A stretch of 42,537 bases of DNA from Minisyncoccota bacterium. GTDB lineage: Bacteria; Patescibacteriota; Minisyncoccia; Phycocordibacterales; JACOZG01. The stretch's first letter is position 1, and each line of letters opens with the position of its first letter. Of the stretch, positions 22,380 through 29,430 are shown piece by piece. The notes beneath the pieces were generated by a model. The model was not told the origin of the DNA, searched no databases, and was given only the letters and a program-made list of their open reading frames with translations. The translations under genes were made by a program, and so were the position numbers. The DNA is taken from NCBI GenBank assembly GCA_020057185.1, contig JAGVGK010000031.1, positions 1-42,537 on the forward strand. Direction: 5' to 3'.

Positions 22380-25300
22380 TTAAATATCAATTTGTTTCCA
22401 ACCGGTTGAGGGGCAGGGCCCGGGCCCGGGGCAAGGGTCTTTGCCTTGGAATATACTCTTTAGCGCCTCGGAGAAACTATCCACCACTTCACTAAGATCG
22501 CTCAAATTCTTAAGTCGCTCGGCGCTCAAAGATACCTCGCCTTGGATAAAATCTGAACCGGGACCATTCGAGGTTTCGGCTTGGTGAAGCGGGCTGGCAT
22601 TTATTTCTTCGCCGTAAGCGCCGATCGTCGAACCCGGCGTGAGGATTTGCCACTTGGCGCAATAGCCGTCGGCGGTTTGGGCGATGCACTCACGCGTGCC
22701 GGCATAACCCTGACCGGCAATATATTCATCCCGCGCCGCACTCTCTTCTTCAGCTACTCGTTGACCAATTAACGCGTCAACTTTCAATTTGCGGGTGTAG
22801 ATATTATTTCGGCCCAACTCGGTGAAAGTGTCCCAAAATTCAGCGTTGGAAAGTTTCTCTGGTTCATTACGAAATTTGGTCATTATTTCTGGGTCGATTG
22901 TGTCTTTAAGTTCATCAATACTTCCTTCGGTCGCTAACGATTTGTTGATTGTTTTTAAGTCGGAATAATTTGGATCGTCTTTCGCCAACTCGGTGAGCTG
23001 TTCCAAGACAACCGCCTTAGCTTCCTTCCCCGCTTCGTTAATGTGCTCCGGCAGATTTCCGATAATTAAGGGATCTTTATTATTGGGCGCTTCGCCACTA
23101 TCCACATTATTCATCCCGTCGCTAATTTCCCGTCCCTCGTTTAAAAATTTGTTGTAGTCTAGCATTGTTTGGAAAATAGACGCCGAGTTGGCTTTACGGG
23201 CGTTGGGGGTCCAGATAAACATTTCTTCTTCGGCCATCAATTGGATTCTCCGCATCACTTTCAGATTGGTGCAGGATTGAATTTGTAGGTTGAGCAATTT
23301 CTGGGTTAGCTCCGTGGTCTGCTTTTCGGTGCTCAAGATTTTCCCGGAAGTCCGCCCGACCCCTTGGGTGGCCGTTAAAATACCAATGGCGGTGCCACGC
23401 ACGCCTATATCCATCACGGGTAAACCACCGGCGACATTGGCGGCGGTGGTGCCAAACATTGCTTCGTTGAGAAGTTGCTCCACGAGTTGGGCCAAGATCG
23501 GACCGACATAGGGTATCCCTTCAAATAACGCCCCGATCGAGGCCGTAAACATTTTGCCGGTGCCGGTGTATAAATTGCCGGCGATACTGGAGGCAAAGCC
23601 CGGTTTTCCATCGGCGCCGATCGGCATTTGTTTACCCATGGCATCGTTAGTTACCTGTTCAGTGGCGTTTTGGACGCCTTCGGCGGAGTCGCTGGCAATG
23701 CCGTCAACGGCGCTCCAAGTTGGTGGCAAAGCGCCGGCGAGTGACCCGTCATCATTGGAGCCGATTTCGGCGAGATAATCAGAATAACGGATTTCACCGG
23801 GCCCCGTTGGGCGGCCAAGATCATCATGAACTACCGTCCAACCAAGACTCTGCATCGCTTCATAATCGTCCCGATAAATAGCATTGGGGGCCAGCGATTC
23901 TTCGATATTAAGGTCCCGATCAACAATAATCAACGGCGGGGGTTGGAAAATGAGATCCTGAAGGCCGAACCCGACCGTGGTAATGCCATCGCCGATAAAA
24001 TTTCCAAAACCGGTGGCGTTCGCGGTAATCCCGGCGGCAAAGGGGTAAAAGGCCTCGCCGAGAGTGCTATCAATAGACGCCGCCATTTCTATTCCCACCC
24101 GATCAATCATCGCGGTGACTGGCACGGTGATTTGGGCAATGGCGGTGTTGAGTTGCAAATCAAAGGCCTTGACGATTGGATCGAGAAAGGCGTCATCGAT
24201 GTTATTGACCGCCCCGACCACGGCATTAACCGGGTCAATGAAAGCGTCCATTACTTTGTCAATTGATTGTTCCAATGACCGGTTGATTGGCCCGGAAATC
24301 GCACCCCCAATAGCATCGGCTAATTTCTCGATATTGTTCGGCTGGGTCATCTCTGTAATTAACTGTGTCGTCAGCCCGTCAATCATATCTTTTACTAGTT
24401 GTTCTTTGTTTAGTCCCTTCAGCCAGTCAAGAAATTCTGCAATGCCCTCTATCTGGGCGATAAGATTTTTAATTAAAAGTTCGGCTTGCTTTATCTCTGG
24501 AAATGCTTGCATAATGTCACCAGTCAAGAAGACAGTAACCCCTCTTGTCACGGCGCACAATGGGGTCGTCCAACATTCCGCTGCTTGGGTTTTCAGTTGT
24601 TCCAGTCCGGCTTGAGTGCCCTGAATTGTGTCTCGAAGAGTTTCCACCTGCTCTTTTACCATATCCGGGATCTGCTTGAGCATGGCGTCAATCTGAACGC
24701 CGTAATATTCTTCAATCGTAGTTTTACCAACTTGGTTGAAATTTAGGCGCAGATTGTTTTTGAGTGAACTGCGCAGACCCCGTTCAGATGCTCGAATCGC
24801 GCTTCGATTAATAAAATCTTTGTTTAGGACTTTCGGCCAGGTTTCGCGAACCGAGGCCTCAATTAAGCCCTCGAATCGCCCTTGAGTTCGCCAGACCTCC
24901 TCGGTCACGCCCCGAGACTTGGCCTCGGCCCAATCATCCGCCAATTTCTGGGCCAAAGTTTTGGGCAATTCTTCTCTTAGCCCATCTTTAATTCCCTCTT
25001 GGATTTCTATTTGCAGTTCTTTTTCTATCTCTTGTGAAGTGCTTTCCAGAATCGCCGGGTCGGTGTAATCAACCGAGGCGGGTAAAGCTTCCATTCCGAT
25101 TTTTTCATTAATGGCGTCTTTGAATGGTTTGGTCACGGCACCGGCCGCTAATTGTCCGAGGGTTGGGGTCTTTTTCCCATTGGCTTCAGCTTCACAGCGT
25201 ATCTGGTCTGCTTCTCTCCACTTGGCCAATTGATCTTTTGAAGCGCTACCACCCGGCGGGATTGGTGGGTTGAAGTTGTCAGCGGGATTAATAGCTGTTG

Positions 25301-25505
25301 AGTTTGGTGGTGTCGGGGGGAAGGAATCGTTGGGGTTAAAAGGAATATTGACAGTTGGTTTTGGGTCGGGGGTCGGCGCGACGACTGGGTAAGGGACGGA
25401 GGGGGGAATTCCCACCACCGCCGATGAAATTGATGGCAGAAGCAACGCCGTGATGGTGAGGACGGCGATCAATTGGTGGGCAAAAATGAATTTAGTTTGT
25501 TTCAT
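22380..25505 (-). CDS. Giant secreted helical protein of the secretion operon
   Basis: A 1041-residue protein with a signal peptide (about 1-28, ending SSA), a Pro/Asn-rich linker (about 30-90), and long stretches of amphipathic helix. These include several near-repeats of the type (I/V)DxAFxDPxxAxxxAVNxxD around residues 410-450 and a central Gly/Ala-rich membrane-active-looking region (AFYPFAAGITANATGFGNFIG, about 490). The last 400 residues contain eight or so Cys, including the C-terminal pair CPGPGPC, suggesting disulfides outside the cell. No family recognised. Being second in the operon it may be a structural part (VirB5/VirB10 position), a tape-measure-like component or an effector. 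Its ATG overlaps the upstream stop. Confidence 0.75.
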   Translation of the reverse strand: MKQTKFIFAHQLIAVLTITALLLPSISSAVVGIPPSVPYPVVAPTPDPKPTVNIPFNPNDSFPPTPPNSTAINPADNFNPPIPPGGSASKDQLAKWREADQIRCEAEANGKKTPTLGQLAAGAVTKPFKDAINEKIGMEALPASVDYTDPAILESTSQEIEKELQIEIQEGIKDGLREELPKTLAQKLADDWAEAKSRGVTEEVWRTQGRFEGLIEASVRETWPKVLNKDFINRSAIRASERGLRSSLKNNLRLNFNQVGKTTIEEYYGVQIDAMLKQIPDMVKEQVETLRDTIQGTQAGLEQLKTQAAECWTTPLCAVTRGVTVFLTGDIMQAFPEIKQAELLIKNLIAQIEGIAEFLDWLKGLNKEQLVKDMIDGLTTQLITEMTQPNNIEKLADAIGGAISGPINRSLEQSIDKVMDAFIDPVNAVVGAVNNIDDAFLDPIVKAFDLQLNTAIAQITVPVTAMIDRVGIEMAASIDSTLGEAFYPFAAGITANATGFGNFIGDGITTVGFGLQDLIFQPPPLIIVDRDLNIEESLAPNAIYRDDYEAMQSLGWTVVHDDLGRPTGPGEIRYSDYLAEIGSNDDGSLAGALPPTWSAVDGIASDSAEGVQNATEQVTNDAMGKQMPIGADGKPGFASSIAGNLYTGTGKMFTASIGALFEGIPYVGPILAQLVEQLLNEAMFGTTAANVAGGLPVMDIGVRGTAIGILTATQGVGRTSGKILSTEKQTTELTQKLLNLQIQSCTNLKVMRRIQLMAEEEMFIWTPNARKANSASIFQTMLDYNKFLNEGREISDGMNNVDSGEAPNNKDPLIIGNLPEHINEAGKEAKAVVLEQLTELAKDDPNYSDLKTINKSLATEGSIDELKDTIDPEIMTKFRNEPEKLSNAEFWDTFTELGRNNIYTRKLKVDALIGQRVAEEESAARDEYIAGQGYAGTRECIAQTADGYCAKWQILTPGSTIGAYGEEINASPLHQAETSNGPGSDFIQGEVSLSAERLKNLSDLSEVVDSFSEALKSIFQGKDPCPGPGPCPSTGWKQIDI

Positions 25506-26287
25506 AAATCAAAAGCGATAATTACTTCTTTGTTTTCCAGACCTAAATTATGACCAGAGAAGAACAGGTTAATATTTCCGATTGTGGCCAGCATTTGGCG
25601 CAGTCGACTTGTTTGGAGTTGGGCGGCGCTTAGAGCGACCATCGGCTCCTCGTTGATTTTGGTCATTAGCCAGGCATTCTCGGCTAACCGCGTTAGATTG
25701 TTGATGAGATTGAGATGAATCTGACCGGCGGTTTTGGGGACAGTGAGAGCTAATAATTTATTGATTGACAGATTATATCGATTGGCTGATTTTACTATTT
25801 CTTGTTGCTTTTCTTGGCTCGCGTCACTCCCATTCGCCATGGCGGAAATTAGGGTTAACTCATCGCCGAGGCCGGGTTCGCGATAAGCCGACATAATTTG
25901 CGTCAGTTTTTGGCCGTATTCAATAATCACCGGTTCACTTGTTTGATCCGTTAATTTCAAATCTGATAATTGATAGGTTTTGCTCGAAACCATCGGCAAA
26001 GTTTCCATTCCCAAAAGGGGGTGCCGTTTTTCTTTTAACGCTTCGAGAACTAGAGACACGGCTTGTTCGTTTTCATCAAATTTTTCTTCCCAGTCATTTA
26101 CTTTATTGCTATTTTTGTCTGTCGTTGGACGAATAATCGGTTGGTCCAGGTTGTTCCCCTTTATTTCCTTCACCGCCACCTTTTGTTCAGTGCTGGGTAT
26201 TTTGGGCGCGCCTAAATACCATAAATACGACAAACCACTAACTGCCAAAAGCAGAATAACAAAAATTATTACCCCTAATTTCTTCAT
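25502..26287 (-). CDS. Membrane-anchored protein with an EF-hand-like calcium loop, first gene of the secretion operon
   Basis: A 261-residue protein with an N-terminal transmembrane anchor (about 5-24) and an extracytoplasmic helical domain. Residues about 56-68 read TDKNSNKVNDWEE, which fits the D-x-N-x-N-x-x-x-D-x-E pattern of dockerin/thrombospondin-3 type calcium loops. The rest is helical with no catalytic motif. TATAAT at 26295-26300 ends 7 nt before the ATG, so this is the first gene of the 13-kb operon and its mRNA is probably leaderless. The 4-nt stop/start overlap with the giant secreted protein suggests the two function together. Confidence 0.75.
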   Translation of the reverse strand: MKKLGVIIFVILLLAVSGLSYLWYLGAPKIPSTEQKVAVKEIKGNNLDQPIIRPTTDKNSNKVNDWEEKFDENEQAVSLVLEALKEKRHPLLGMETLPMVSSKTYQLSDLKLTDQTSEPVIIEYGQKLTQIMSAYREPGLGDELTLISAMANGSDASQEKQQEIVKSANRYNLSINKLLALTVPKTAGQIHLNLINNLTRLAENAWLMTKINEEPMVALSAAQLQTSRLRQMLATIGNINLFFSGHNLGLENKEVIIAFDL

Positions 26288-26294
26288 TGGCTTT

Positions 26295-26300
26295 ATTATA
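26295..26300 (-). promoter_or_regulatory. -10 box of the type IV secretion-like operon
   Basis: Minus-strand TATAAT ends 7 nt before ATG 26287. It is the only good promoter found for the 13-kb operon. No convincing -35 was seen. Confidence 0.6.
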
Positions 26301-26411
26301 CTAGTTTTTCCTTTGGCGGTATATGGTATTTGGTGGGAAGTGGATAACGCCTTGTCTTGTTGGGGGGGGAAAGGAGTAGGTTAGAAGATGGAATTGGTTT
26401 TTGGGATTTAA

Positions 26412-26444
26412 GGACAGTCCTTGGCGTGTAGCCAAAGACCGTCC
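26412..26444 (+). promoter_or_regulatory. Hairpin upstream of the acyl carrier protein gene
   Basis: GGAC, GTC and TTGGC (26412-26425) pair with GCCAA, GAC and GTCC (26431-26444) around the loop GTGTA, with two single mismatches. It ends 26 nt before the GTG start and could be a leader hairpin or a dispersed repeat. Confidence 0.45.
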
Positions 26445-26469
26445 TCGGGAAAAGAAAGAGAGGGAAATT

Positions 26470-26727
26470 GTGACTAGACCACAGGTGAGGGAAAAACTGA
26501 TTGAGATTGTGTGGAAAGAGTTGTCAGTGGAAGATGGGGTGAAAATCACTGATGCGACGAGCTTCGCTAATGATCTTCATGCTGATTCTCTGGATAGTGT
26601 CGAATTGGTGATGAAGATCGAAGAGGAGTTTGGCATCACAATCCCCGAAGAGGAAGTCGCGAAGCTTAAAACCATCAGCATGACTATCGATTATGTGTTC
26701 AACGCCCTCGTGAAAAAGCGTGGCTGA
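26470..26727 (+). CDS. acpP: Acyl carrier protein
   Basis: An 85-residue carrier protein. The phosphopantetheine attachment site is Ser40 in [20 protein letters not shown], the standard ACP helix II signature, followed by the helix III region [17 protein letters not shown]. The start is GTG 26470, supported by AGAGGG at about 26459-26464; the frame is open to 26401 but that extension is not ACP-like. No fatty acid synthesis genes are near, which is usual in CPR bacteria, many of which lack the pathway. It may serve lipid remodelling or another carrier role. A terminator follows. Confidence 0.93.
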   Translation: MTRPQVREKLIEIVWKELSVEDGVKITDATSFANDLHADSLDSVELVMKIEEEFGITIPEEEVAKLKTISMTIDYVFNALVKKRG

Positions 26728-26757
26728 AACCAAGATCGATCGCGCTCTTGCTCACCC

Positions 26758-26789
26758 TGTCCCCCACTCCAAGTGGCGGGACATTTTTT
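26758..26789 (+). terminator. Terminator of the acyl carrier protein gene
   Basis: An 11-bp stem starting TGTCCC and closing GGGACA, with one bulged C, loop CCA and six T downstream. Confidence 0.85.
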
Positions 26790-26813
26790 ATTCCAACAAA
26801 TTTTCCAAAACCT

Positions 26814-26855
26814 AAAAAACTGGGAGGAATTTCCTCCCAGTCCTCCCAGTTTTTT
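26814..26855. terminator. Bidirectional hairpin/terminator containing a REP-like palindrome
   Basis: A6-C-TGGGAGGA (26814-26828) pairs perfectly over 15 bp with TCCTCCCAG-T6 (26841-26855). The 19-bp palindrome TGGGAGGAATTTCCTCCCA (26821-26839) forms an alternative, mutually exclusive hairpin. It ends beside the stop codon of the RAYT gene and can terminate in both directions. Confidence 0.8.
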
Positions 26856-27531
26856 ACTCAGAATTAGGTGATTGGCTATATTCCATCCAATCATCTAAAA
26901 AATTTTTAAAATTAATCTCGCTATTGAAATAATCGGGGAAGGCGTCAGGATTTAGAATAACTTTTTCTTGGCGTTCGCGGCCAAGATAATCTTGATAACT
27001 GGAGTAGGGGTAATTGTTCAGAAAAGATTTGGCTTTCTCGATATTTTTTATTATTTTGGTTGGCCAACCATCGGGGTTAGAAATCTTGACGGGGTTGAGA
27101 TGAACATAGGAGTAGAGATAATTTAAATAAGGGTCATTGTCCACTTGGGTTGCTTTAAATGGGCCTTCAAATAACTTACCGCTCCGTCCGTGTTTTAAAT
27201 TAAAATAAGAAGAATAACTAGTTAAAAACTTTCGCGTAAAAGTGGTAATGCCACCCTCTCGTTTCTCTCTGATTAATAAATGGAAATGATTAGGCATCAA
27301 ACAGTAGGCTCCAATATCAACCAAGGTTTTTCCCCGATCTTGTTCCCAAACTTGCTTAGACCATCGGGGAAAATCACTTAAATGGATTGACTTGGAACCG
27401 TTGGCGGCGTAAAGCGAGCAAATGAATCTCTGATAATCATTATTGGTCAAGAAAATTTTACGCTTGTCATTTCCTCGATTGTATAAGTGGTAAAACTCCC
27501 CCACACTAAAAACTACTTTTCTTTCTGACAT
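26854..27531 (-). CDS. REP-associated tyrosine transposase (RAYT, IS200/IS605-like Y1 HUH)
   Basis: A 225-residue single-strand transposase. Residues YHLYNRGNDKRKIFL (14-28), the HUH pair in MPNHFHLLI (His82, His84) and the downstream YLNYLYSYVHLNPVKI (135-150), which holds the likely nucleophilic tyrosine, are the TnpA_REP signature. RAYTs act on palindromic REP sequences rather than ordinary insertion-sequence ends. Fittingly, an identical 19-bp palindrome lies on each side of the gene (26821-26839 and 27558-27576). The domain looks intact. A minus-strand TAGACT ends 6 nt before the ATG, so the mRNA is probably leaderless. Confidence 0.93.
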   Translation of the reverse strand: MSERKVVFSVGEFYHLYNRGNDKRKIFLTNNDYQRFICSLYAANGSKSIHLSDFPRWSKQVWEQDRGKTLVDIGAYCLMPNHFHLLIREKREGGITTFTRKFLTSYSSYFNLKHGRSGKLFEGPFKATQVDNDPYLNYLYSYVHLNPVKISNPDGWPTKIIKNIEKAKSFLNNYPYSSYQDYLGRERQEKVILNPDAFPDYFNSEINFKNFLDDWMEYSQSPNSE

Positions 27532-27537
27532 ACGCTA

Positions 27538-27543
27538 AGTCTA
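27538..27543 (-). promoter_or_regulatory. -10 box of the RAYT gene
   Basis: Minus-strand TAGACT ends 6 nt before ATG 27531; a leaderless mRNA is predicted. Confidence 0.45.
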
Positions 27544-27556
27544 CCATGAATAGTTT

Positions 27557-27577
27557 CTGGGAGGAATTTCCTCCCAA
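27557..27577. repeat. REP-like palindrome, second copy
   Basis: TGGGAGGAATTTCCTCCCA at 27558-27576 is identical to 26821-26839. It lies between the RAYT start and the DUF192 stop. Two copies bracketing a RAYT are the expected substrate arrangement. Confidence 0.75.
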
Positions 27578-27580
27578 CCT

Positions 27581-28018
27581 CTATCTCAAAACCGCTTGGG
27601 TGCCAATCGTAATGTGGTGCGTGGTGATGAAACCGGCGTTGACTTCGAGGACATAGCGCGCGGGCGCGCGCGGTTGATAAGTGGTGGGGAAGTTTTGAGG
27701 TAAGGCATTGATGGTGATGTCAACGACACGCCAATTATTGTCGAGCCAAATAATATCAATCGGAAAGTTCATTTCTTCCATCCAAAAACCGTAATAGTCG
27801 GCACGGTTGAAAATAAAAAGCAGGCCGGTATTCTCGGCGAGTGATGCGCGCCCAGAGAGACCGCGGGTACGCGTGGCTTCCGTGTCAGCAATTTCCACTG
27901 CGATTTTTGTGTCACCAATCGTGAGGGTTGGGTTTTGAGTCGCCAGTGGCGCTTCACGCGAACCAAGTAAAATAATTAAAACAACCAGCGCGCTAGCGAA
28001 AATAATTTTCTTTTTCAT
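27581..28018 (-). CDS. DUF192 family exported protein
   Basis: A 145-residue protein with an N-terminal hydrophobic segment (about 4-20) and a DUF192 domain: VEIADTEATRTRGLSGR, then LLFIFNRADYYGFWMEEMNFPIDIIWLD and APARYVLEVNAG. DUF192 proteins are small beta-barrel envelope proteins of unknown function in many bacteria and archaea. Length is normal. TATACT (minus strand, 28026-28031) ends 7 nt before the start, again suggesting a leaderless mRNA. The gene is isolated between the second REP-like palindrome and the divergent gene at 28144. Confidence 0.9.
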   Translation of the reverse strand: MKKKIIFASALVVLIILLGSREAPLATQNPTLTIGDTKIAVEIADTEATRTRGLSGRASLAENTGLLFIFNRADYYGFWMEEMNFPIDIIWLDNNWRVVDITINALPQNFPTTYQPRAPARYVLEVNAGFITTHHITIGTQAVLR

Positions 28019-28025
28019 CCATCCA

Positions 28026-28031
28026 AGTATA
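28026..28031 (-). promoter_or_regulatory. -10 box of the DUF192 gene, predicting a leaderless mRNA
   Basis: Minus-strand TATACT ends 7 nt before ATG 28018. Confidence 0.55.
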
Positions 28032-28054
28032 AATCCTCCCCATTTTTTCTGGGA

Positions 28055-28084
28055 TTGACTTTTTAATCAAGTTGTGCATACAAT
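28055..28084 (+). promoter_or_regulatory. Promoter of the orphan gene at 28144
   Basis: TTGACT (28055-28060), an 18-nt spacer, TACAAT (28079-28084). Predicts a leader of about 50 nt, consistent with the good Shine-Dalgarno before the start. Confidence 0.8.
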
Positions 28085-28143
28085 ACAAGCAGTTCTTCGA
28101 AATGTTGGGAAACGATGGTTGCTATTATAGAAAGGTGAGTGTT

Positions 28144-28608
28144 ATGAAAAGGATAAATGACCCCATTGTTCATGTTGATCTTTTGCTTCCCCCGTATGGT
28201 TGGCAGAAAAAAGTCAGGTATCCTGAATTGGAAATGACAGGACCTGACCAATTTGATGTCAGGCAACTTGAACGATGGATCCATCCTAACGGGCAGGAAG
28301 ACCCGGATACCTTCGGGAGCACCATTCTCGAGTATCTCGAGGAGAACAGTATGCTCACGAGTTGTCTCGGGGTTCGCGACTTGCTGGGGATCAAGAGAAG
28401 AGGTCTCGGATTTTTCAAAAAACACTTTCAGGGGAAATTGTTTTTTGGTTGGCGATCAGTCGTTCAGGTCACTTACGAGGATGCCCCTGACGCTCCGGAA
28501 CTTGTTGTTCCATGCCTCGGCCTGTTTACCGGTGAGGTTGTGTTGGATTGGAGGGGGGTTACTGTTACTTGGGATTCCAACTACTACGCATTGCGTTTTC
28601 CAAGTTAG
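28144..28608 (+). CDS. Hypothetical protein, orphan Shine-Dalgarno-class gene
   Basis: A 154-residue protein without membrane segments. It opens MKRINDPIVHVDLLLPPYGW and has several Trp/Gly-rich beta segments (FFGWRSVVQVTYEDAPDAPE, GEVVLDWRGVTVTWDSNYYA). No family recognised. The frame is open to 28072, but the -10 box overlaps that region and AAAGGTGAG is 6 nt upstream of ATG 28144, so that start is chosen. It has its own promoter and terminator, like the genes at 265 and 8485. Confidence 0.7.
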   Translation: MKRINDPIVHVDLLLPPYGWQKKVRYPELEMTGPDQFDVRQLERWIHPNGQEDPDTFGSTILEYLEENSMLTSCLGVRDLLGIKRRGLGFFKKHFQGKLFFGWRSVVQVTYEDAPDAPELVVPCLGLFTGEVVLDWRGVTVTWDSNYYALRFPS

Positions 28609-28628
28609 GTTTCGGCTCCCAGAATAGT

Positions 28629-28664
28629 ATCGGTCTCGTGTCTAAGGACGCGGGACCGATTTTT
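28629..28664 (+). terminator. Terminator of the orphan gene at 28144, overlapping the end of rsmA
   Basis: ATCGGTC (28629-28635) pairs with GACCGAT (28654-28660), with CGTGTC and GACGCG continuing the stem and loop TAAG, followed by TTTT. It overlaps the last 20 or so coding bases of the convergent rsmA. Confidence 0.85.
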
Positions 28665-29430
28665 GTTTCGCCAAACAAAACCACTGATCAGTCGTCAAAT
28701 TTTCGGCGCGGGCGGTGGACGCGACACCACAACTGGCGAGTTCTTCGTTAGTTAGCCCGAGTTTGGCGCGAAGCATTTTCCGTTTCGCGGCGAAGCCGCG
28801 GTGAAGCAGGGCGAAAAATTCTGTTTCGGTAATTTTATTTTTTATGAAACGATCACGACTGATATTATCAATCTGAAGAATCGCCGAGTCCACTTTCGGC
28901 GTTGGTCGGAAGGCTCCTCGCGGGACGGTGCGAATATAATGTGGCAGGCCGTAGCATTTTACAGAGATCGAGAGCAAACTTTCTTTTCCGTCCTTCGCCA
29001 CAATTCTTTGCGCCACTTCTTTTTGCAACATCAGGGTCATTGTTTCTGGTTGATTGGCGGCGGTGAGAAATTGCCGAATAATTTGACCGGTTAAGTAATA
29101 TGGAATATTTGCTATCAGTTTATAGTTGTTGTTTTTAATTTTTAGTTTTGAACTTTGCACTTTCATAATATCATCGTGAATCAGAGTTAGTCGTCTATTT
29201 TTTATTGCGTCAGTGAATTTAGTTTGTAGAAAATCAATCAGCCGATCATCTTTTTCTACCGCGATGACGCGCGCGCCAGTTTCGAGTAACGCCGTGGTTA
29301 AGAAACCTTCGCCCGGGCCGATCTCGAGCGCGGTCTCCCCCGCTTTCAAATTAGCGGTGGCGATAATCGTCGCCCGCGCCGTTTGATCGGTGAGCCAATG
29401 TTGACCGAGAGATTTTTTTGGTCTAGTCAT
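28642..29430 (-). CDS. rsmA: 16S rRNA dimethyladenosine transferase RsmA/KsgA
   Basis: A 262-residue methyltransferase that dimethylates two adjacent adenines near the 3' end of 16S rRNA. Signatures: KKSLGQHWLTD (5-15), SAM-binding EIGPGEGFLT (36-45), acidic motif AVEKD (57-61), catalytic NIPYYLTGQI (near 109), and the C-terminal helical domain with RGAFRPTPKVDSAILQI and HRGFAAKRKMLRAKL. It overlaps pcrA by 8 nt, so the pair is co-transcribed and coupled. The stop codon lies inside the convergent gene's terminator. Confidence 0.96.
   Translation of the reverse strand: MTRPKKSLGQHWLTDQTARATIIATANLKAGETALEIGPGEGFLTTALLETGARVIAVEKDDRLIDFLQTKFTDAIKNRRLTLIHDDIMKVQSSKLKIKNNNYKLIANIPYYLTGQIIRQFLTAANQPETMTLMLQKEVAQRIVAKDGKESLLSISVKCYGLPHYIRTVPRGAFRPTPKVDSAILQIDNISRDRFIKNKITETEFFALLHRGFAAKRKMLRAKLGLTNEELASCGVASTARAENLTTDQWFCLAKQKSVPRP

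Noticed and set aside
26401-26469. Upstream extension of the acyl carrier protein frame
   Set aside because: The first 23 codons come from a hairpin region and do not resemble ACP; GTG 26470 has the Shine-Dalgarno.
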